This document shows, one piece after another, positions 1 to 8,581 of a stretch of DNA of 64,000 nucleotides. Within the stretch, counting starts at the first letter, position 1. The number at the start of each line of letters is the position of its first letter. Under the pieces are notes generated by a model. It saw only the letters and a program-made list of their open reading frames with translations. It made no database searches and was not told where the DNA came from. The stretch is from contig CBDFHG010000007.1 of the NCBI GenBank assembly GCA_965247385.1, forward strand, positions 558,001 through 622,000, in the 5' to 3' direction. Source of the DNA: Thermohalobaculum sp965247385. Its GTDB lineage: Bacteria; Pseudomonadota; Alphaproteobacteria; Rhodobacterales; Rhodobacteraceae. The translations under genes and the position numbers were made by a program.

Positions 1-1
1 G

Positions 2-289
2 ATGACTCATTTACCCGACCTGAGCCGATTGACGCAAGCAGAGAAAGATGCCTTGATCCTCGCGCTGTGGACGCAGGCACAGGAGCTGGTGGCAGTGAAC
101 GAGGGCTTGGCCAGGCGCGTCACGGAACTTGAGGCAAAGCCGGGTGAGCCTGCGAAGACGCCGGACAATCTGGCCGCTTCAGTGGTGGATTATTACTCCG
201 GCGTTCTCACCCGGAACGACACGATCTTTCTGTTTATGAACAAATACACCGTGAAAAATCACCCGGAACAATCATGCGACACTAAGTAG
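2..289 (+). pseudogene. IS66-family transposase (TnpC) N-terminal fragment
   Basis: The first 57 or so residues, rich in Leu and Glu and containing LTQAEKDALILALW and GEPAKTPDN, match the N-terminal leucine-zipper-like segment of IS66 TnpC transposases. After the KTPDN motif the reading frame continues into about 38 residues with no resemblance to IS66, so the element is cut at about position 175. Its end runs 18 bases into the converging 225-aa gene. The zinc-finger and DDE domains are absent, so it cannot be active. It marks the left edge of the AT-rich island that follows. Confidence 0.75.
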
Positions 290-949
290 TGCCTGTTCAA
301 TCGCGTTATGCACTTTATCGACAATCGCCGAATCGTCGAGAATTTCTATATACTTTCCAGTTGTCTGTGCGGCTAGGTTTTTTATTATTCCTCTGAACTC
401 ATCACCTTTGGGGTATTCTTTCATTCCGGTGATTTCCTCCCGCAAAGATTCAATGATTCGTTTATCCTTCCACATGCTCCCTCTATGGTAAATGACGCAC
501 CAGTCATTCCAACGGCGCAACCATTTTATTTCCTTCCAAGCATAGCTAGAGACGGCATAACAGATCGGAAAATGCCCTCTGCCTCTGCGCTGTGGGACAT
601 CCGAGTCGTATGCCTGCCCCGCCCCTTTTAAGCCGATGGTTTCCGGGAGATGTTGTTTAATTGCTTCCCATATAAAACCATCCTGCACATCCGAACGCGA
701 CACCAGATCATTGTTATCCACAATTTTTCGCAGTCCCTGGCCAAACTGATACCACCTCCGCATAGGCGTGGTCTTATCTGGCAACCGCATTATCCGTTTC
801 GCCAGTACCGGTACTTTGTTGGCAAGAAACACATCCAGTTCTTCAGCGCGTTCCTGATCTTCACGAGACAAAACACCGGACGGACGAAAGACTTTTATCT
901 CCTCGTTATTCCCTCTAATATTCACTTTTTTTCGCAATAAAACAGTCAT
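272..949 (-). CDS. Hypothetical protein, partner of the GHKL ATPase
   Basis: This 225-aa protein begins 5 bases after the stop of the 680-aa ATPase on the same strand, so the two are almost certainly one transcript. I do not recognise the family. It is basic and Trp-rich in the middle (WYQFGQGLRK around residue 66, WKEIKWLRRWNDW around 138-150). It has no signal peptide or membrane segment and ends in an amphipathic helical stretch. The RRGRGHFPICYAVSSYAW segment near residues 121-138 would suit nucleic-acid or partner binding, but that is speculation. The base composition is clearly AT-richer than the chromosome around it, as for its neighbour, which points to joint transfer. A role as effector or sensor of the ATPase is inferred only from the pairing. 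Confidence 0.7.
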   Translation of the reverse strand: MTVLLRKKVNIRGNNEEIKVFRPSGVLSREDQERAEELDVFLANKVPVLAKRIMRLPDKTTPMRRWYQFGQGLRKIVDNNDLVSRSDVQDGFIWEAIKQHLPETIGLKGAGQAYDSDVPQRRGRGHFPICYAVSSYAWKEIKWLRRWNDWCVIYHRGSMWKDKRIIESLREEITGMKEYPKGDEFRGIIKNLAAQTTGKYIEILDDSAIVDKVHNAIEQALLSVA

Positions 950-954
950 GGTGT

Positions 955-2997
955 TTACGCCTCAAACCTGCGCCAACGGACTTCTGAAATATACCTGTTG
1001 ATTTCTTCGTAAACCTTTTCTGGCATCATATCTGGGCCACTCTTCACAATTTTATCCGTATTCAGGGGACGATAATCCACTCCCTCCTTTTCATTGTATG
1101 GGCGGTTCAAAATAAAATGCACCGCACCTTCCAGGCAAATGTTAAAGAGATAATCTGCTTGATCTTCTTCGTCTTCCTGTGAAAACTTGTATTGTGGATG
1201 ATTCGTGTTGTAGTAAATTGTCGGATCATTATCAATATCTCCGCCCGGTTGCCAAACATGTGTAGTGAGCAATTTGCTGGGTTCCAATTTGAATGGCATT
1301 CTTCGGGGAGGATCTTCTTCAACCCAAAACTTAACCGTGCGCGCATCAATTTCATCGCCATCATCTGCGTTAATCAAGACCGTTCGAATACGATATTCAC
1401 CAGGACCCTTATAACAAGCTTGATCAATGCTTATTTCAAGTGGACTACCATCGTTTAATGCCACCACATAAGGTTTGAGATTGCTCTCGCTCGCTTGTCT
1501 CAGTTCGACCGATTGATTTGTCAGTAGTTCTTCAATGAGCGTATCCGCTTGCAGAACTCTCGCCGAGACCAGTCCTTTCACATCGTCAGCAGTCTTGTTG
1601 AAACAGCGTAAATACACCAACATTTCTTCGCCCCAATCGATGCGGGGTTTCTTTTCGACATCAGGGAATTGTGTTTGAAGGATGAGACCAATCTCTTTGT
1701 CCGGCGGGGGAATCGGTGGTAAGGGTGGTGGAATCTGGTCTGGTTCGGGGCTGTGTCTCCCTTTGCCTCGCAAGTCGATGTCGAAAGCATAACGCAGCAA
1801 CAACTTTATCGCTTCTTTTTCAGCGGTATTCCTGAGTCGCGTTTGTTTTTCTCTTTTGTCTTCTCCTATGCCTAATTTTTGACGGCCGAATGCCTCCAAC
1901 TGGCGATTGATAAAACTCTTGATTGCCCTTGGCGTGGTGCTTCGCCACTTTAGGTCATAGTGATTGGGATGCTGGTTTTTACCCTTGCGTAGTTCTCTGT
2001 CAAGATCTCTGTCAAATTCGATATATCCGGTGATTTTTTTTCTAGTATCGGGCGGTGCCATTTCCATATTGAGGCAAGTAATTTTCATGCCGTTTTGCAC
2101 AATCGCCACTCCTTGGAGTTCTTCCGGTATTTCATGCTCGGATAAATGCACGACATAAAAATTTTTAATCTTGAAATTTCCATCCGATGAAGAGATTTTA
2201 AGGTCGTCGAAATCGTTTTTATAAATCCATGTTTTGATTTTAGAAGTATCTTTTTTGGATAGCCGATACAAGGGTGGCAGTCCGATTTTTTTGTTTTCCC
2301 CTGACACATTGAGCCATACTCCCAATTGACCTTTCTCAATAGCACGAAACCAAGTTTCCTGAATCGCCTTTTCAAATTCACCATTTTCAATTTCTTGCAA
2401 AACTTCCGGTATTGGCTCACAGACAATAATTCTCGTGCCCACTTCTTTCAATGGTTCCAAATCAGTTAATTCACGTAGTTGTGTTTCCGCTGCGTCGCCC
2501 TCCCATTTACTTCCTCTTTCTGGATAAATAGGGCGGCCTACTTCAGTCACTTCCGTGGCACCAAGCCGATAAATACCATCATCTCGCAACGTATCGTAAA
2601 ACATTTTGTATTGTTTTGACGCGCTAAGAAAAATAAATTTCCCTTGTCCTCTTGCTCCAAGTGCGTCAGGATCATCTTTAGTAAATGCAAATCCCTCAAA
2701 TCGCGCCCAATGATCGTTTTTTTTCAAATTTCTATAGTCAGACACATCTTTTACCACATCGCCGGTTAGCCCCGTGGTATGACTGTCCTTGAAAGTTAGA
2801 AAAGTCTCGCCACGGTTGTTTTTAACTACCTCAAATTCAACGTGCACGACACTCTTGCCTTTGCGGGCATCCAGGGAATTTTGAATTGCATCTTTCTGCA
2901 AGCCATGTGCTTTGCTTCTCGGATACGAATCTGCGACTGTGTTGCAAATAGCTATATAGTTTGCAACTGCCTCACTGCCCTTGCCTAAATCCGACAT
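955..2997 (-). CDS. GHKL (HSP90/MORC-like) ATPase, putative defence protein
   Basis: This 680-aa protein has the signatures of the GHKL ATP-binding fold in its first 190 residues. There is an N-box (HGLQKDAIQNSLDA, residues 31-44, with the Mg-binding Asn40), a D-x-G-like segment (KDSHTTGLTG, 70-79), a glycine lid (GARGQGKF, 114-121) and a late GT motif (VGTRI, 186-190). A middle domain follows, then a proline-rich hinge (PPPLPPIPPP, about 423-432) and a C-terminal half that may hold an Ig-like beta domain (about 500-560). There is no histidine-kinase phosphoacceptor domain and no MutL motif, so it resembles the MORC/HSP90 side of the superfamily, members of which occur with restriction and other anti-phage systems. 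Its sigma70-like promoter lies just upstream, and the 225-aa gene follows 5 bases downstream. The defence role is inference. Confidence 0.75.
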   Translation of the reverse strand: MSDLGKGSEAVANYIAICNTVADSYPRSKAHGLQKDAIQNSLDARKGKSVVHVEFEVVKNNRGETFLTFKDSHTTGLTGDVVKDVSDYRNLKKNDHWARFEGFAFTKDDPDALGARGQGKFIFLSASKQYKMFYDTLRDDGIYRLGATEVTEVGRPIYPERGSKWEGDAAETQLRELTDLEPLKEVGTRIIVCEPIPEVLQEIENGEFEKAIQETWFRAIEKGQLGVWLNVSGENKKIGLPPLYRLSKKDTSKIKTWIYKNDFDDLKISSSDGNFKIKNFYVVHLSEHEIPEELQGVAIVQNGMKITCLNMEMAPPDTRKKITGYIEFDRDLDRELRKGKNQHPNHYDLKWRSTTPRAIKSFINRQLEAFGRQKLGIGEDKREKQTRLRNTAEKEAIKLLLRYAFDIDLRGKGRHSPEPDQIPPPLPPIPPPDKEIGLILQTQFPDVEKKPRIDWGEEMLVYLRCFNKTADDVKGLVSARVLQADTLIEELLTNQSVELRQASESNLKPYVVALNDGSPLEISIDQACYKGPGEYRIRTVLINADDGDEIDARTVKFWVEEDPPRRMPFKLEPSKLLTTHVWQPGGDIDNDPTIYYNTNHPQYKFSQEDEEDQADYLFNICLEGAVHFILNRPYNEKEGVDYRPLNTDKIVKSGPDMMPEKVYEEINRYISEVRWRRFEA

Positions 2998-3035
2998 ATC
3001 TGCCTTGCTAAATCTAACCTTTATTGAGTACTGAA

Positions 3036-3064
3036 AGTATAATCCAAACCGCTTATGGGCGCAA
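3036..3064 (-). promoter_or_regulatory. Sigma70-type promoter of the GHKL cassette
   Basis: On the minus strand a TTGCGC -35 hexamer (3059-3064) and a TATACT -10 hexamer (3036-3041) are separated by exactly 17 bases. They lie about 40 bases upstream of the ATPase start codon at 2997. The match to the housekeeping consensus is good, unlike most promoters in this GC-rich genome. Confidence 0.55.
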
Positions 3065-3155
3065 GAGCTAACCGCGAATTTTGGTGACGGCGGATTAGGT
3101 GGCGTATCCTGGGTGTGATTCAGACATCCATAATCCCCAAAGGTAAAGATACGCC

Positions 3156-3305
3156 ATGACGACTTCTACAGTTACGCCTCTGGTTCAGTGCGGTGGTCCC
3201 GCTTTGTTGGACAGTTTGGCGGCCAAGGGAAGTTTTCCGATCTGTTGACGGAGGTTCCGCATTCGGGCGCGCAGCGGCTTGCCCATGCGGTTAACAGCCC
3301 GTTGA
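3156..3305 (+). pseudogene. IS256-family transposase N-terminal remnant
   Basis: A start codon at 3156 opens MTTSTVTPLVQ, the usual beginning of an IS256-type transposase, but the frame stops after 30 codons. A different frame then gives FSDLLTEVPHSGAQRLAHAV (about 3226-3285), which resembles the next conserved IS256 segment (FSDQLTEVLRNGAR-type). The piece therefore carries at least one frameshift and is truncated within about 150 bases. It is a scar only. Confidence 0.5.
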
Positions 3306-3329
3306 CGACCCTGATTCTGGATCAAAAAA

Positions 3330-3550
3330 GTTGAAGTCCCCCGTTGGCTTTGAATCCAAAGGGATTCATGATGGGTTTTATGAATAACTCAATCACCAAC
3401 GGGGTGAAAATAACATGGCACAGGGCGTTCTTCCTTTCCAGTACGAAAGCGCGCCGGGCAGCAGCGATCTGACGGGTTTTGCCGGGTTTGGGGTTTACCT
3501 GGATTTGATGAAGGCATCGGGACTGGTTGCGGCAGTGCGGCGCCATGCGC
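3330..3550 (+). pseudogene. IS1380-family transposase start, truncated
   Basis: The ATG at 3415 opens MAQGVLPFQYE, then a run containing YLDLMKASGLVAAVRRH. This is the characteristic N-terminus of IS1380-family transposases. The match ends at about codon 45 (position 3550), after which the sequence is unrelated. The 85 bases before the ATG hold a small hairpin (ATCCAAAGGGAT) and probably belong to the original element end. No catalytic residues remain. Confidence 0.6.
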
Positions 3551-3887
3551 GGCGGCTAATCATCCGCTTGGGGAGCGAAGTGGGGCTTGATCTGGTGCTG
3601 AGCGCCAGGCGGAAGATCCTGGGCCTGGCGCGCGGCCCAACCTGACGGCTCCGGCCGGCCACGATATCCTTGCTGAAGCGCGATGCCGGCTCCCGGCCAG
3701 GGCTCCGCTTGGCCAACGGACAGGCGCGGGACCCGCAAGGCGCGTGGCCGCCTTGAGGCTATCTCCTCAAGCGCGAAATCCGCGGGAGTGACGCCGAGGC
3801 GCGGGCCGAAAACCCCACAACGGCGCCCATCGCCGCCCCTGCCGAGGCGCGTCAGGGACTTAGTTCGGGAATCCTGGCCCCAAGAGT
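3551..3887. other. Mosaic non-coding stretch between IS remnants
   Basis: I find no convincing gene here. The open frames on both strands are compositional shadows without recognisable motifs. The last 70 bases (3809-3878) are a dispersed repeat also found at the broken end of an IS630 element near 61551. The rest is probably a patchwork of mobile-element debris that I could not assign. Confidence 0.4.
3809..3878 (+). repeat. 70-bp dispersed repeat, copy 1
   Basis: About 70 bases, from AAAACCCCACAACGGC to GGGAATCCTGG, recur at 61551-61620 in the same orientation with roughly three mismatches. This copy lies 9 bases outside the left end of the IS3 element. The second copy replaces the C-terminal end of the IS630 transposase. 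It could be the end of an unidentified mobile element. Confidence 0.7.
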
Positions 3888-3908
3888 CACTTGAGAGGGC
3901 CGTTGGTA

Positions 3909-4815
3909 TTATCTCATTCCGGCCGCCTGTCGCTCGGAGCGGAGCGGGCTTTTCCCGCCGAGGCCTGAGTGCCGTCTGCGGGGATTGTAGAAGCCGTTGA
4001 TGTATTCGAACCGGGCCATTTCCGCCTGTCTCCTTGTGTTCCACTTGTGGTGCCAGATCAGTTCGCCCTTCAGGGTCTTGAAGAAGGTCTCGACGACGGC
4101 GCTCGCCATTGTCGCTCGGATCAATGGCGCGACAAGGCTCGCTCGCAGCAATTTCCCTTGCCGCTCATCGAGACCAGGAAGCCGTGTTTCTTGAGGCTTT
4201 TCTGATAGTCGCCCGAGCAGTACTGGCTGCCGCGATCGCTGTGGTGAATGCACCCTGGCGGCGGTTGGCGAAGGGCGACGGCCATATCAGGGCGCGAATG
4301 GCAAGGTCCCGTTTCAGGCGGTTGCTGACCGCCCAGCCGATCACACGACGGGAGTAGAGGTCGAGAATGACGGCCAGATACAGCCAGCCTTCTCCGGCCC
4401 AGATGTAGCTGATGTCGCCGGCCCATTTCCGGTTGGGCGCATCGGCTGAGAAATCCCGGTCCAGCAGGTTCGGCGCCACGGCGAAAGAATGATTGCTGTC
4501 CGTGGTCGCCTTGTACTTCCTCGTCCTCACTGCTTTTATCCCATTCTCACGCATCAGCCGGCCGACACCCCGGTGGCCGACCTCAAGACCCGGCTCCAGC
4601 AGTTCTTCGGTCATCCGCGGTCGACCATAACTGCCGAGGCTGAGCCGGCGCTGTTCGCGGAGATGGGACAAGATGACCATGTCATCCCGCTGACGCTGAC
4701 ACATCGGACGGTCGCGCCAAGCGCGATATCCCCGTGACGACACCCGCAGCACACGGCAGAGAAGCTCGATCGGCCAGGCCTTCCTCCAAGCGTCGATGTA
4801 AGCAAACCGCTTCAT
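3909..4815 (-). pseudogene. IS3 transposase OrfB, two frameshifts
   Basis: The reading frame opens at 4815 with an HTH_21-like region (RLSLGSYGRPRMTEEL) and the first catalytic Asp (KWAGDISYIW, followed by LYLAVILDLYSRRVIGWA). It then leaves frame near 4290. The second Asp segment (HHSDRGSQYCS) is read in another frame and the Glu segment (VETFFKTLKGELIWHH) in a third, ending at 3909. All DDE parts are present but need two frame corrections, so the transposase is probably dead. It starts inside the orfA stop (ATGA overlap), the usual IS3 arrangement for programmed frameshifting. Confidence 0.85.
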
Positions 4816-5033
4816 CTTTGGCTCGCGAAGAAGACCGCCACCTTTTTCAGGATCTCCCTCTCCTCCTTGAGAACTCGATTCTCCTTGCGAAGGCGCGCGA
4901 TCTCTTTCTCGACATCATCGTGGGGGCCAGCCATCAGATCATCGTGCCGGTGCTTCTGAACCCACTTGTTCAGCGTCGACAAGCCAACACCCAGGTCCGC
5001 TGCAACCTGCCGGCGCGTCAGTCCACTGGTCAA
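4812..5033 (-). CDS. IS3 transposase OrfA (HTH, leucine zipper)
   Basis: The 73-aa product has an HTH_8-type DNA-binding region (LTRRQVAADLGVGLSTLNKW) followed by a coiled-coil zipper (EIARLRKENRVLKEEREILK), typical of IS3 OrfA. The same frame stays open upstream to about 5106, where it encodes the expected N-terminus (RRSEEFRREAVRLAL). The true protein is therefore about 95 aa, although I see no good ATG there, only a GGAGG box around 5093. The standard start may have been lost. Confidence 0.75.
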   Translation of the reverse strand: MTSGLTRRQVAADLGVGLSTLNKWVQKHRHDDLMAGPHDDVEKEIARLRKENRVLKEEREILKKVAVFFASQR

Positions 5034-5150
5034 TGCAAGGCGAACCGCCTCACGCCGGAACTCTTCGCTGCGTCTCGATACCAGGTCCGTCCTCCTTGAT
5101 GGCGTTACTCGCTATCAAGTGGCCGGAACAAAACCGTGGCAAGTCCAAGC

Positions 5151-5192
5151 GGGAGGCGAGGTGGGAGGATGGGTTCGCAAGTGCGAACGCTG
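5151..5192 (+). repeat. REP-like repeat, copy A (partial)
   Basis: The segment GGGAGGCGAGGTGGGAGG followed by the hairpin GTTCGCAAGTGCGAAC matches, on the opposite strand, the repeat block at 22436-22490. It lies just outside the right end of the IS3 element. It belongs to the small-repeat family described for the other copies. Confidence 0.55.
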
Positions 5193-5392
5193 ATGTTATC
5201 ACCGACCGGCGCCCCGAGAACTGGTTGACGGGCAGCGCCATGAACCCGTCGAACCGGTCGAGGGCCATCTTGCCCGGCCCTGCTCCGCCGGTCTACGCTA
5301 CGCTCCAGCCACCGCAACTGGGCTCGCCTGATCGCCCCAGCCTCTCTCTTAGCAGGTGGACCACTTGGATCAGGCCAGTCAGGGACAGGTTC

Positions 5393-7354
5393 ATGACGCT
5401 CGAGCATATCTTCTCACCCCTTACAATCCGCGGCCTGACTTTTCGGAACCGGATCTTTTCGACCGGGCACCAGACCAACATGGTGGAAAGCGGAGCGCCG
5501 TCGGCCCGCATGGCCGCCTATCACGAGGCGCGGGCGGCGGGTGGTGCGGCGCTCATCATCATGGAATCCGCGCGGATGCATGATACGGCGTTGAGCGACG
5601 GCCTGATACTCGACCTCAGCCGGGACGATGCCGTCGTCGGCTATGCCCGCGTTGCCGAGGCGGTAAAGCGTCACGGGGCCGTGCTGTTCGGCCAGCTCTC
5701 CCATCCAGGGCGGGTCAATGCGCGCATCCGCGACGGTGTGCGCCACCCGAGCTATTCGGCCTCGGCCTCTCGGGACGACCGCTTCGGCTCCATTCCCCGG
5801 CCGCTTTCCATAATGCAGATCGAGGATATCGTCGCCGGCTATGGCCGCAGTGCGACCCGCCTGGCCGCTGCCGGTCTCGACGGCGTGGAGATCACGGCCA
5901 GTCACGGGATGCTTCCCGCCCAGTTCCTGAACCCGCGCGTCAACCGGCGCGAGGACGGCTACGGCGGCGATCTCGATGGCCGCCTGCGCTTCCTGCGTGA
6001 GGTGCTGGAGGCTGCCCGCGCCGATCTGGGCCCTGGCCCCATGCTGGGGTTGCGCCTCTCCATTGACGAAAAGCAGATCGATGGCCTGACGCCGGACGAG
6101 GTGATCGAGGCCTGCCGGGTGCTCGACGATCTGCCGGGGCTCGACTACTTCAACGTCACTGCCGGCTCCATGGCCGGCCTGGGTGGTTCCGTCCATGTGG
6201 TGCCGCCGATGGCGATCGAGGCCGGATACCTGGCCAACCCGGCCGAACGCCTGCGCCGCGCTGTCGCAAAGCCTGTCTTCCTTGCCGGGCGCATCAACCA
6301 GCCCCAGATCGCCGAGGCCATTCTGGCGGCCGGTCAGGCCGACATGTGCGGCATGACCCGCGCCCTCATCTCCGATCCGGAGATGCCGGCGAAGGCGGCC
6401 GCAGGGCAACTCGACGACATCCGTGCTTGCATTGCCTGCAACCAGGCCTGCATCGGCCATCTGCAGGCGGGAATTCCGATTTCGTGCATCCAACATCCCG
6501 AAACTGGACGGGAAGAGCGCTTCGGCCGCATGATCCCGGCCAGGCGGCGCAAGAAGATCCTTGTCGCAGGCGGAGGACCCGCCGGCATGAAGGCCGCCGC
6601 CGTGTCGGCGCGGCGTGGCCATGAGGTCCTGCTATGCGAAGCCTCGTCGCAATTGGGCGGGCAGACGCTTCTGGCGCAGGCGCTTCCGGGTCGCGCCGAG
6701 TTTGGCGGCCTGGCTACTAATCTGGCGCGGGAGGTGGCTCTGGCAGGGGCCGAAGTGCGAACCGGCCTGAAGGTCACCCGCGCCCTGGTCGAGGCCGAGG
6801 CGCCCGACGCCGTGATCATCGCCACCGGCGCGCGCCCTCATCTGCCGCCCGTGGAACGCTGGGAGGGCGCGCATCTGCTGGACGCGTGGAGCGTTCTCAA
6901 GGGTAAGGCGAATGTTGGCCATCGCGTTGTGGTCTCGGACTGGCGCGGAGATTGGGTCGGAATGGGGTTGGCCGAAATACTGGCACGCAATGGGGCGGCG
7001 GTGACACTGGCGGTCAATGCCCCGGTCGCCGGCAACGCGCTGCAGATGTATTTGCGCGATCACTGGAACGGGGTACTCCATTCCCTGGGCGTCAAGGTCA
7101 TACCTTATCTCAGCTTCTACGGTGCCGATGGCGAGACGGCCTACTTTCAGCATGCGGTGACGCAGGAGCCGGTTGTGCTTGACGAGATCGACAGCGTTGT
7201 CGTCTGCCATGGCGCGGACGCGGCGGCCACGCTGGAGGCCGAACTGGCCGGGATCGAGATCGACACCAGGCTCATCGGTGACTGCCTCACCCCGCGCACG
7301 GCGGAAGAGGCAGTTTATGAAGGTCTCCTGGCCGGAGTGGAACTGTGCGCTTGA
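5393..7354 (+). CDS. OYE-like FMN/4Fe-4S/FAD oxidoreductase (N-methylproline demethylase-like)
   Basis: This 653-aa, two-module flavoenzyme belongs to the trimethylamine dehydrogenase / 2,4-dienoyl-CoA reductase family. Residues 1-330 form the FMN-binding TIM barrel (FLNPRVNRREDGYGG at 168-182). Four cysteines (C336, C339, C343, C355) form the 4Fe-4S site. From residue 379 a Rossmann FAD/NAD module follows (GGGPAG, 383-388). Position 158 reads ITASHG where dienoyl-CoA reductases have IHAAHGYL, which favours an amine demethylase over an enoyl reductase. The ATG at 5393 is chosen because AGGGACAGG precedes it and homology starts with MTLEHIFSPL; the frame is open further upstream into IS DNA. 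With the PLP lyase and peptidase downstream it suggests breakdown of methylated amino acids, but the substrate is not proven. Confidence 0.75.
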   Translation: MTLEHIFSPLTIRGLTFRNRIFSTGHQTNMVESGAPSARMAAYHEARAAGGAALIIMESARMHDTALSDGLILDLSRDDAVVGYARVAEAVKRHGAVLFGQLSHPGRVNARIRDGVRHPSYSASASRDDRFGSIPRPLSIMQIEDIVAGYGRSATRLAAAGLDGVEITASHGMLPAQFLNPRVNRREDGYGGDLDGRLRFLREVLEAARADLGPGPMLGLRLSIDEKQIDGLTPDEVIEACRVLDDLPGLDYFNVTAGSMAGLGGSVHVVPPMAIEAGYLANPAERLRRAVAKPVFLAGRINQPQIAEAILAAGQADMCGMTRALISDPEMPAKAAAGQLDDIRACIACNQACIGHLQAGIPISCIQHPETGREERFGRMIPARRRKKILVAGGGPAGMKAAAVSARRGHEVLLCEASSQLGGQTLLAQALPGRAEFGGLATNLAREVALAGAEVRTGLKVTRALVEAEAPDAVIIATGARPHLPPVERWEGAHLLDAWSVLKGKANVGHRVVVSDWRGDWVGMGLAEILARNGAAVTLAVNAPVAGNALQMYLRDHWNGVLHSLGVKVIPYLSFYGADGETAYFQHAVTQEPVVLDEIDSVVVCHGADAAATLEAELAGIEIDTRLIGDCLTPRTAEEAVYEGLLAGVELCA

Positions 7355-7372
7355 TGCGCAAGTGTTCCTGTT

Positions 7373-7507
7373 CCAATTGGTATCAAGGAACGGTAAGACA
7401 TCCGAGGTAAGTTTGTTCTCCACGTCATCGAGAGTTTCCTGTTCGCCCAAATCCCACCACAGGTCGAGGCCTTCAACGAGCTCGCCAACTCTGGCGCGCA
7501 CCGTGCT
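7373..7507 (-). pseudogene. Possible DUF4304-like C-terminal fragment
   Basis: About 45 codons read TVRARVGELVEGLDLWWDL and then DDVENKLTSDVLPFLDTNW, with the look of a genuine acidic, Trp-rich protein tail such as DUF4304 proteins have. No start or remaining domain is present, and IS3 debris abuts it. I treat it as the remnant of a displaced gene; the family name is tentative. Confidence 0.3.
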
Positions 7508-7512
7508 GAACC

Positions 7513-7704
7513 GCGCCGGTTTTGCCGGAGGCTGTTTGGTTTGAGCCACGCCACCATAGCGAGTTCATCGATTTGCGCATCGTCGTGCGCCTCTGCTTCG
7601 GCGAGTGGAATGTTACCGATGGGTTCGAGCAGGCGGCGGTTGTTGAACCAGTCGACCCATTCGAGGGTTGCGAACTCGACGGCTTCGAAGTTGCGCCACG
7701 GGCC
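7513..7704 (-). pseudogene. IS3-family OrfB C-terminal fragment
   Basis: The frame reads FATLEWVDWFNNRRLLEPIG and later LKPNSLRQ, the well-known C-terminal end of IS3-family transposases of the ISL/IS1353 type, downstream of the catalytic Glu. Everything upstream is missing. This is a different IS3 element from the one at 3888-5121. Confidence 0.7.
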
Positions 7705-7892
7705 GGTATGCTGTCCGGAATGCTGTTCGGAAGACAGGGCCCACATCGATTCAGAGAGCTATTGCGCTCGAGCCCCGGGACTGGGTGCTCCCGTGTTGAA
7801 CTTTGAAGTCCGTGTCGCTTACTCCGTCAGTCGATCACCTTGCCCAGGGCCTGATGGCCCATAGCGTCACCCCGTCCGATGGCAAATCGGGG

Positions 7893-7988
7893 TTACGGCA
7901 TTCGATAATCCTGCTCTTTCGTCATCATGGCCCAGATCATGCGCGCCATCTTGTTTGCCAAGGCGACGGCCGCCACCATGCGCAGCTT
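7893..7988 (-). pseudogene. IS110-family transposase C-terminal fragment
   Basis: The 31 codons before the stop at 7893 read KLRMVAAVALANKMARMIW, the conserved C-terminus of IS110-family DEDD transposases. The upstream part is absent because the truncated RAYT gene begins at about 8000. The bases 7705-7892 probably include the non-coding end of this IS110 copy; I see nothing else there. Confidence 0.6.
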
Positions 7989-7999
7989 TCGCGCAACCG

Positions 8000-8284
8000 T
8001 CCTTTGGGCAACTGCCGCGAGAAGCGCGACTTGATCTGCCGCCAGCGGGTTGCCCAGCGGGTTGCATAGTCGGCATCGGTGGCCGGGAGGGTCAGCATCG
8101 CATGCAGGTGATCGGGAAACACGACGATCGCATCCACCCGGAATGGCCGCTGTTCCAGTGTTCGCCGGAACGCGTCACGCAGGCGCCGGATTTCACGGAC
8201 AAGCAAAACCGAGCGCCGGTCCGCCAGTGTGACGGTGAAGAAAACCGTGGCGCCCGGAACCAGGGGGCGAAGATAGTTCGACAT
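8000..8284 (-). pseudogene. REP-associated tyrosine transposase (RAYT), truncated
   Basis: Starting MSNYLRPLVPG, the frame shows the Y1_Tnp/RAYT pattern: a beta-strand with FFTVTL, the HUH-type motif PDHLHAMLTLP, then WRQIKSRFSRQLPKG. At that point the sequence jumps into IS110 debris, so the C-terminal third with the conserved WNPVKHG-type end is missing. The catalytic Tyr helix is probably affected. A 12-base tandem duplication (CAGCGGGTTGCC) doubles the residues RWAT near residue 75. RAYTs mobilise or maintain REP palindromes, and this window contains several REP-like hairpin repeats. Confidence 0.75.
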
Positions 8285-8581
8285 GAGAAAAGACGACGGG
8301 GATATGGTTAACATTTTGTAGGGTGCGTGCTGGCCACGCACCATTTGCCCTCGATGCCGCCATAGGATGGTGCGTAGCCAGTTGCATCGCCACCGGTATT
8401 GGCGTATCGCCGCGCACAAATGGCTCCACGCGAAAAGGTAAAAAATTTTGAATTTTCATTAAAACCATACACTTAACCCCATGCACAAATCTGTGCACAC
8501 ACCCGTGCCGCTCCGCGACCTACCGCCCCCCGCATCCCGTCCGCTATCCTCCCCGAAACCCGCCGCCCGGGAGCGCCCCCC

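Larger units (their letters stand above)
3888..5121 (-). mobile_element. IS3-family insertion sequence, degenerate
   Basis: The element is about 1.23 kb, normal for IS3. Reading inward, the two ends give CACTTGAGAGGGC (left) and CACTTGATAGCGA (right), which look like imperfect terminal inverted repeats. It carries orfA and a damaged orfB on the minus strand. The ends are assigned from this short match and from the gene content, so they may be off by a few bases. I could not identify a target duplication. Confidence 0.65.

Noticed and set aside
5033..5392. Upstream extension of the OYE-like enzyme by 120 codons
   Set aside because: The extension lies partly inside the IS3 element and a REP-like repeat, and has no similarity to the family. 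The ATG at 5393 has a ribosome site.
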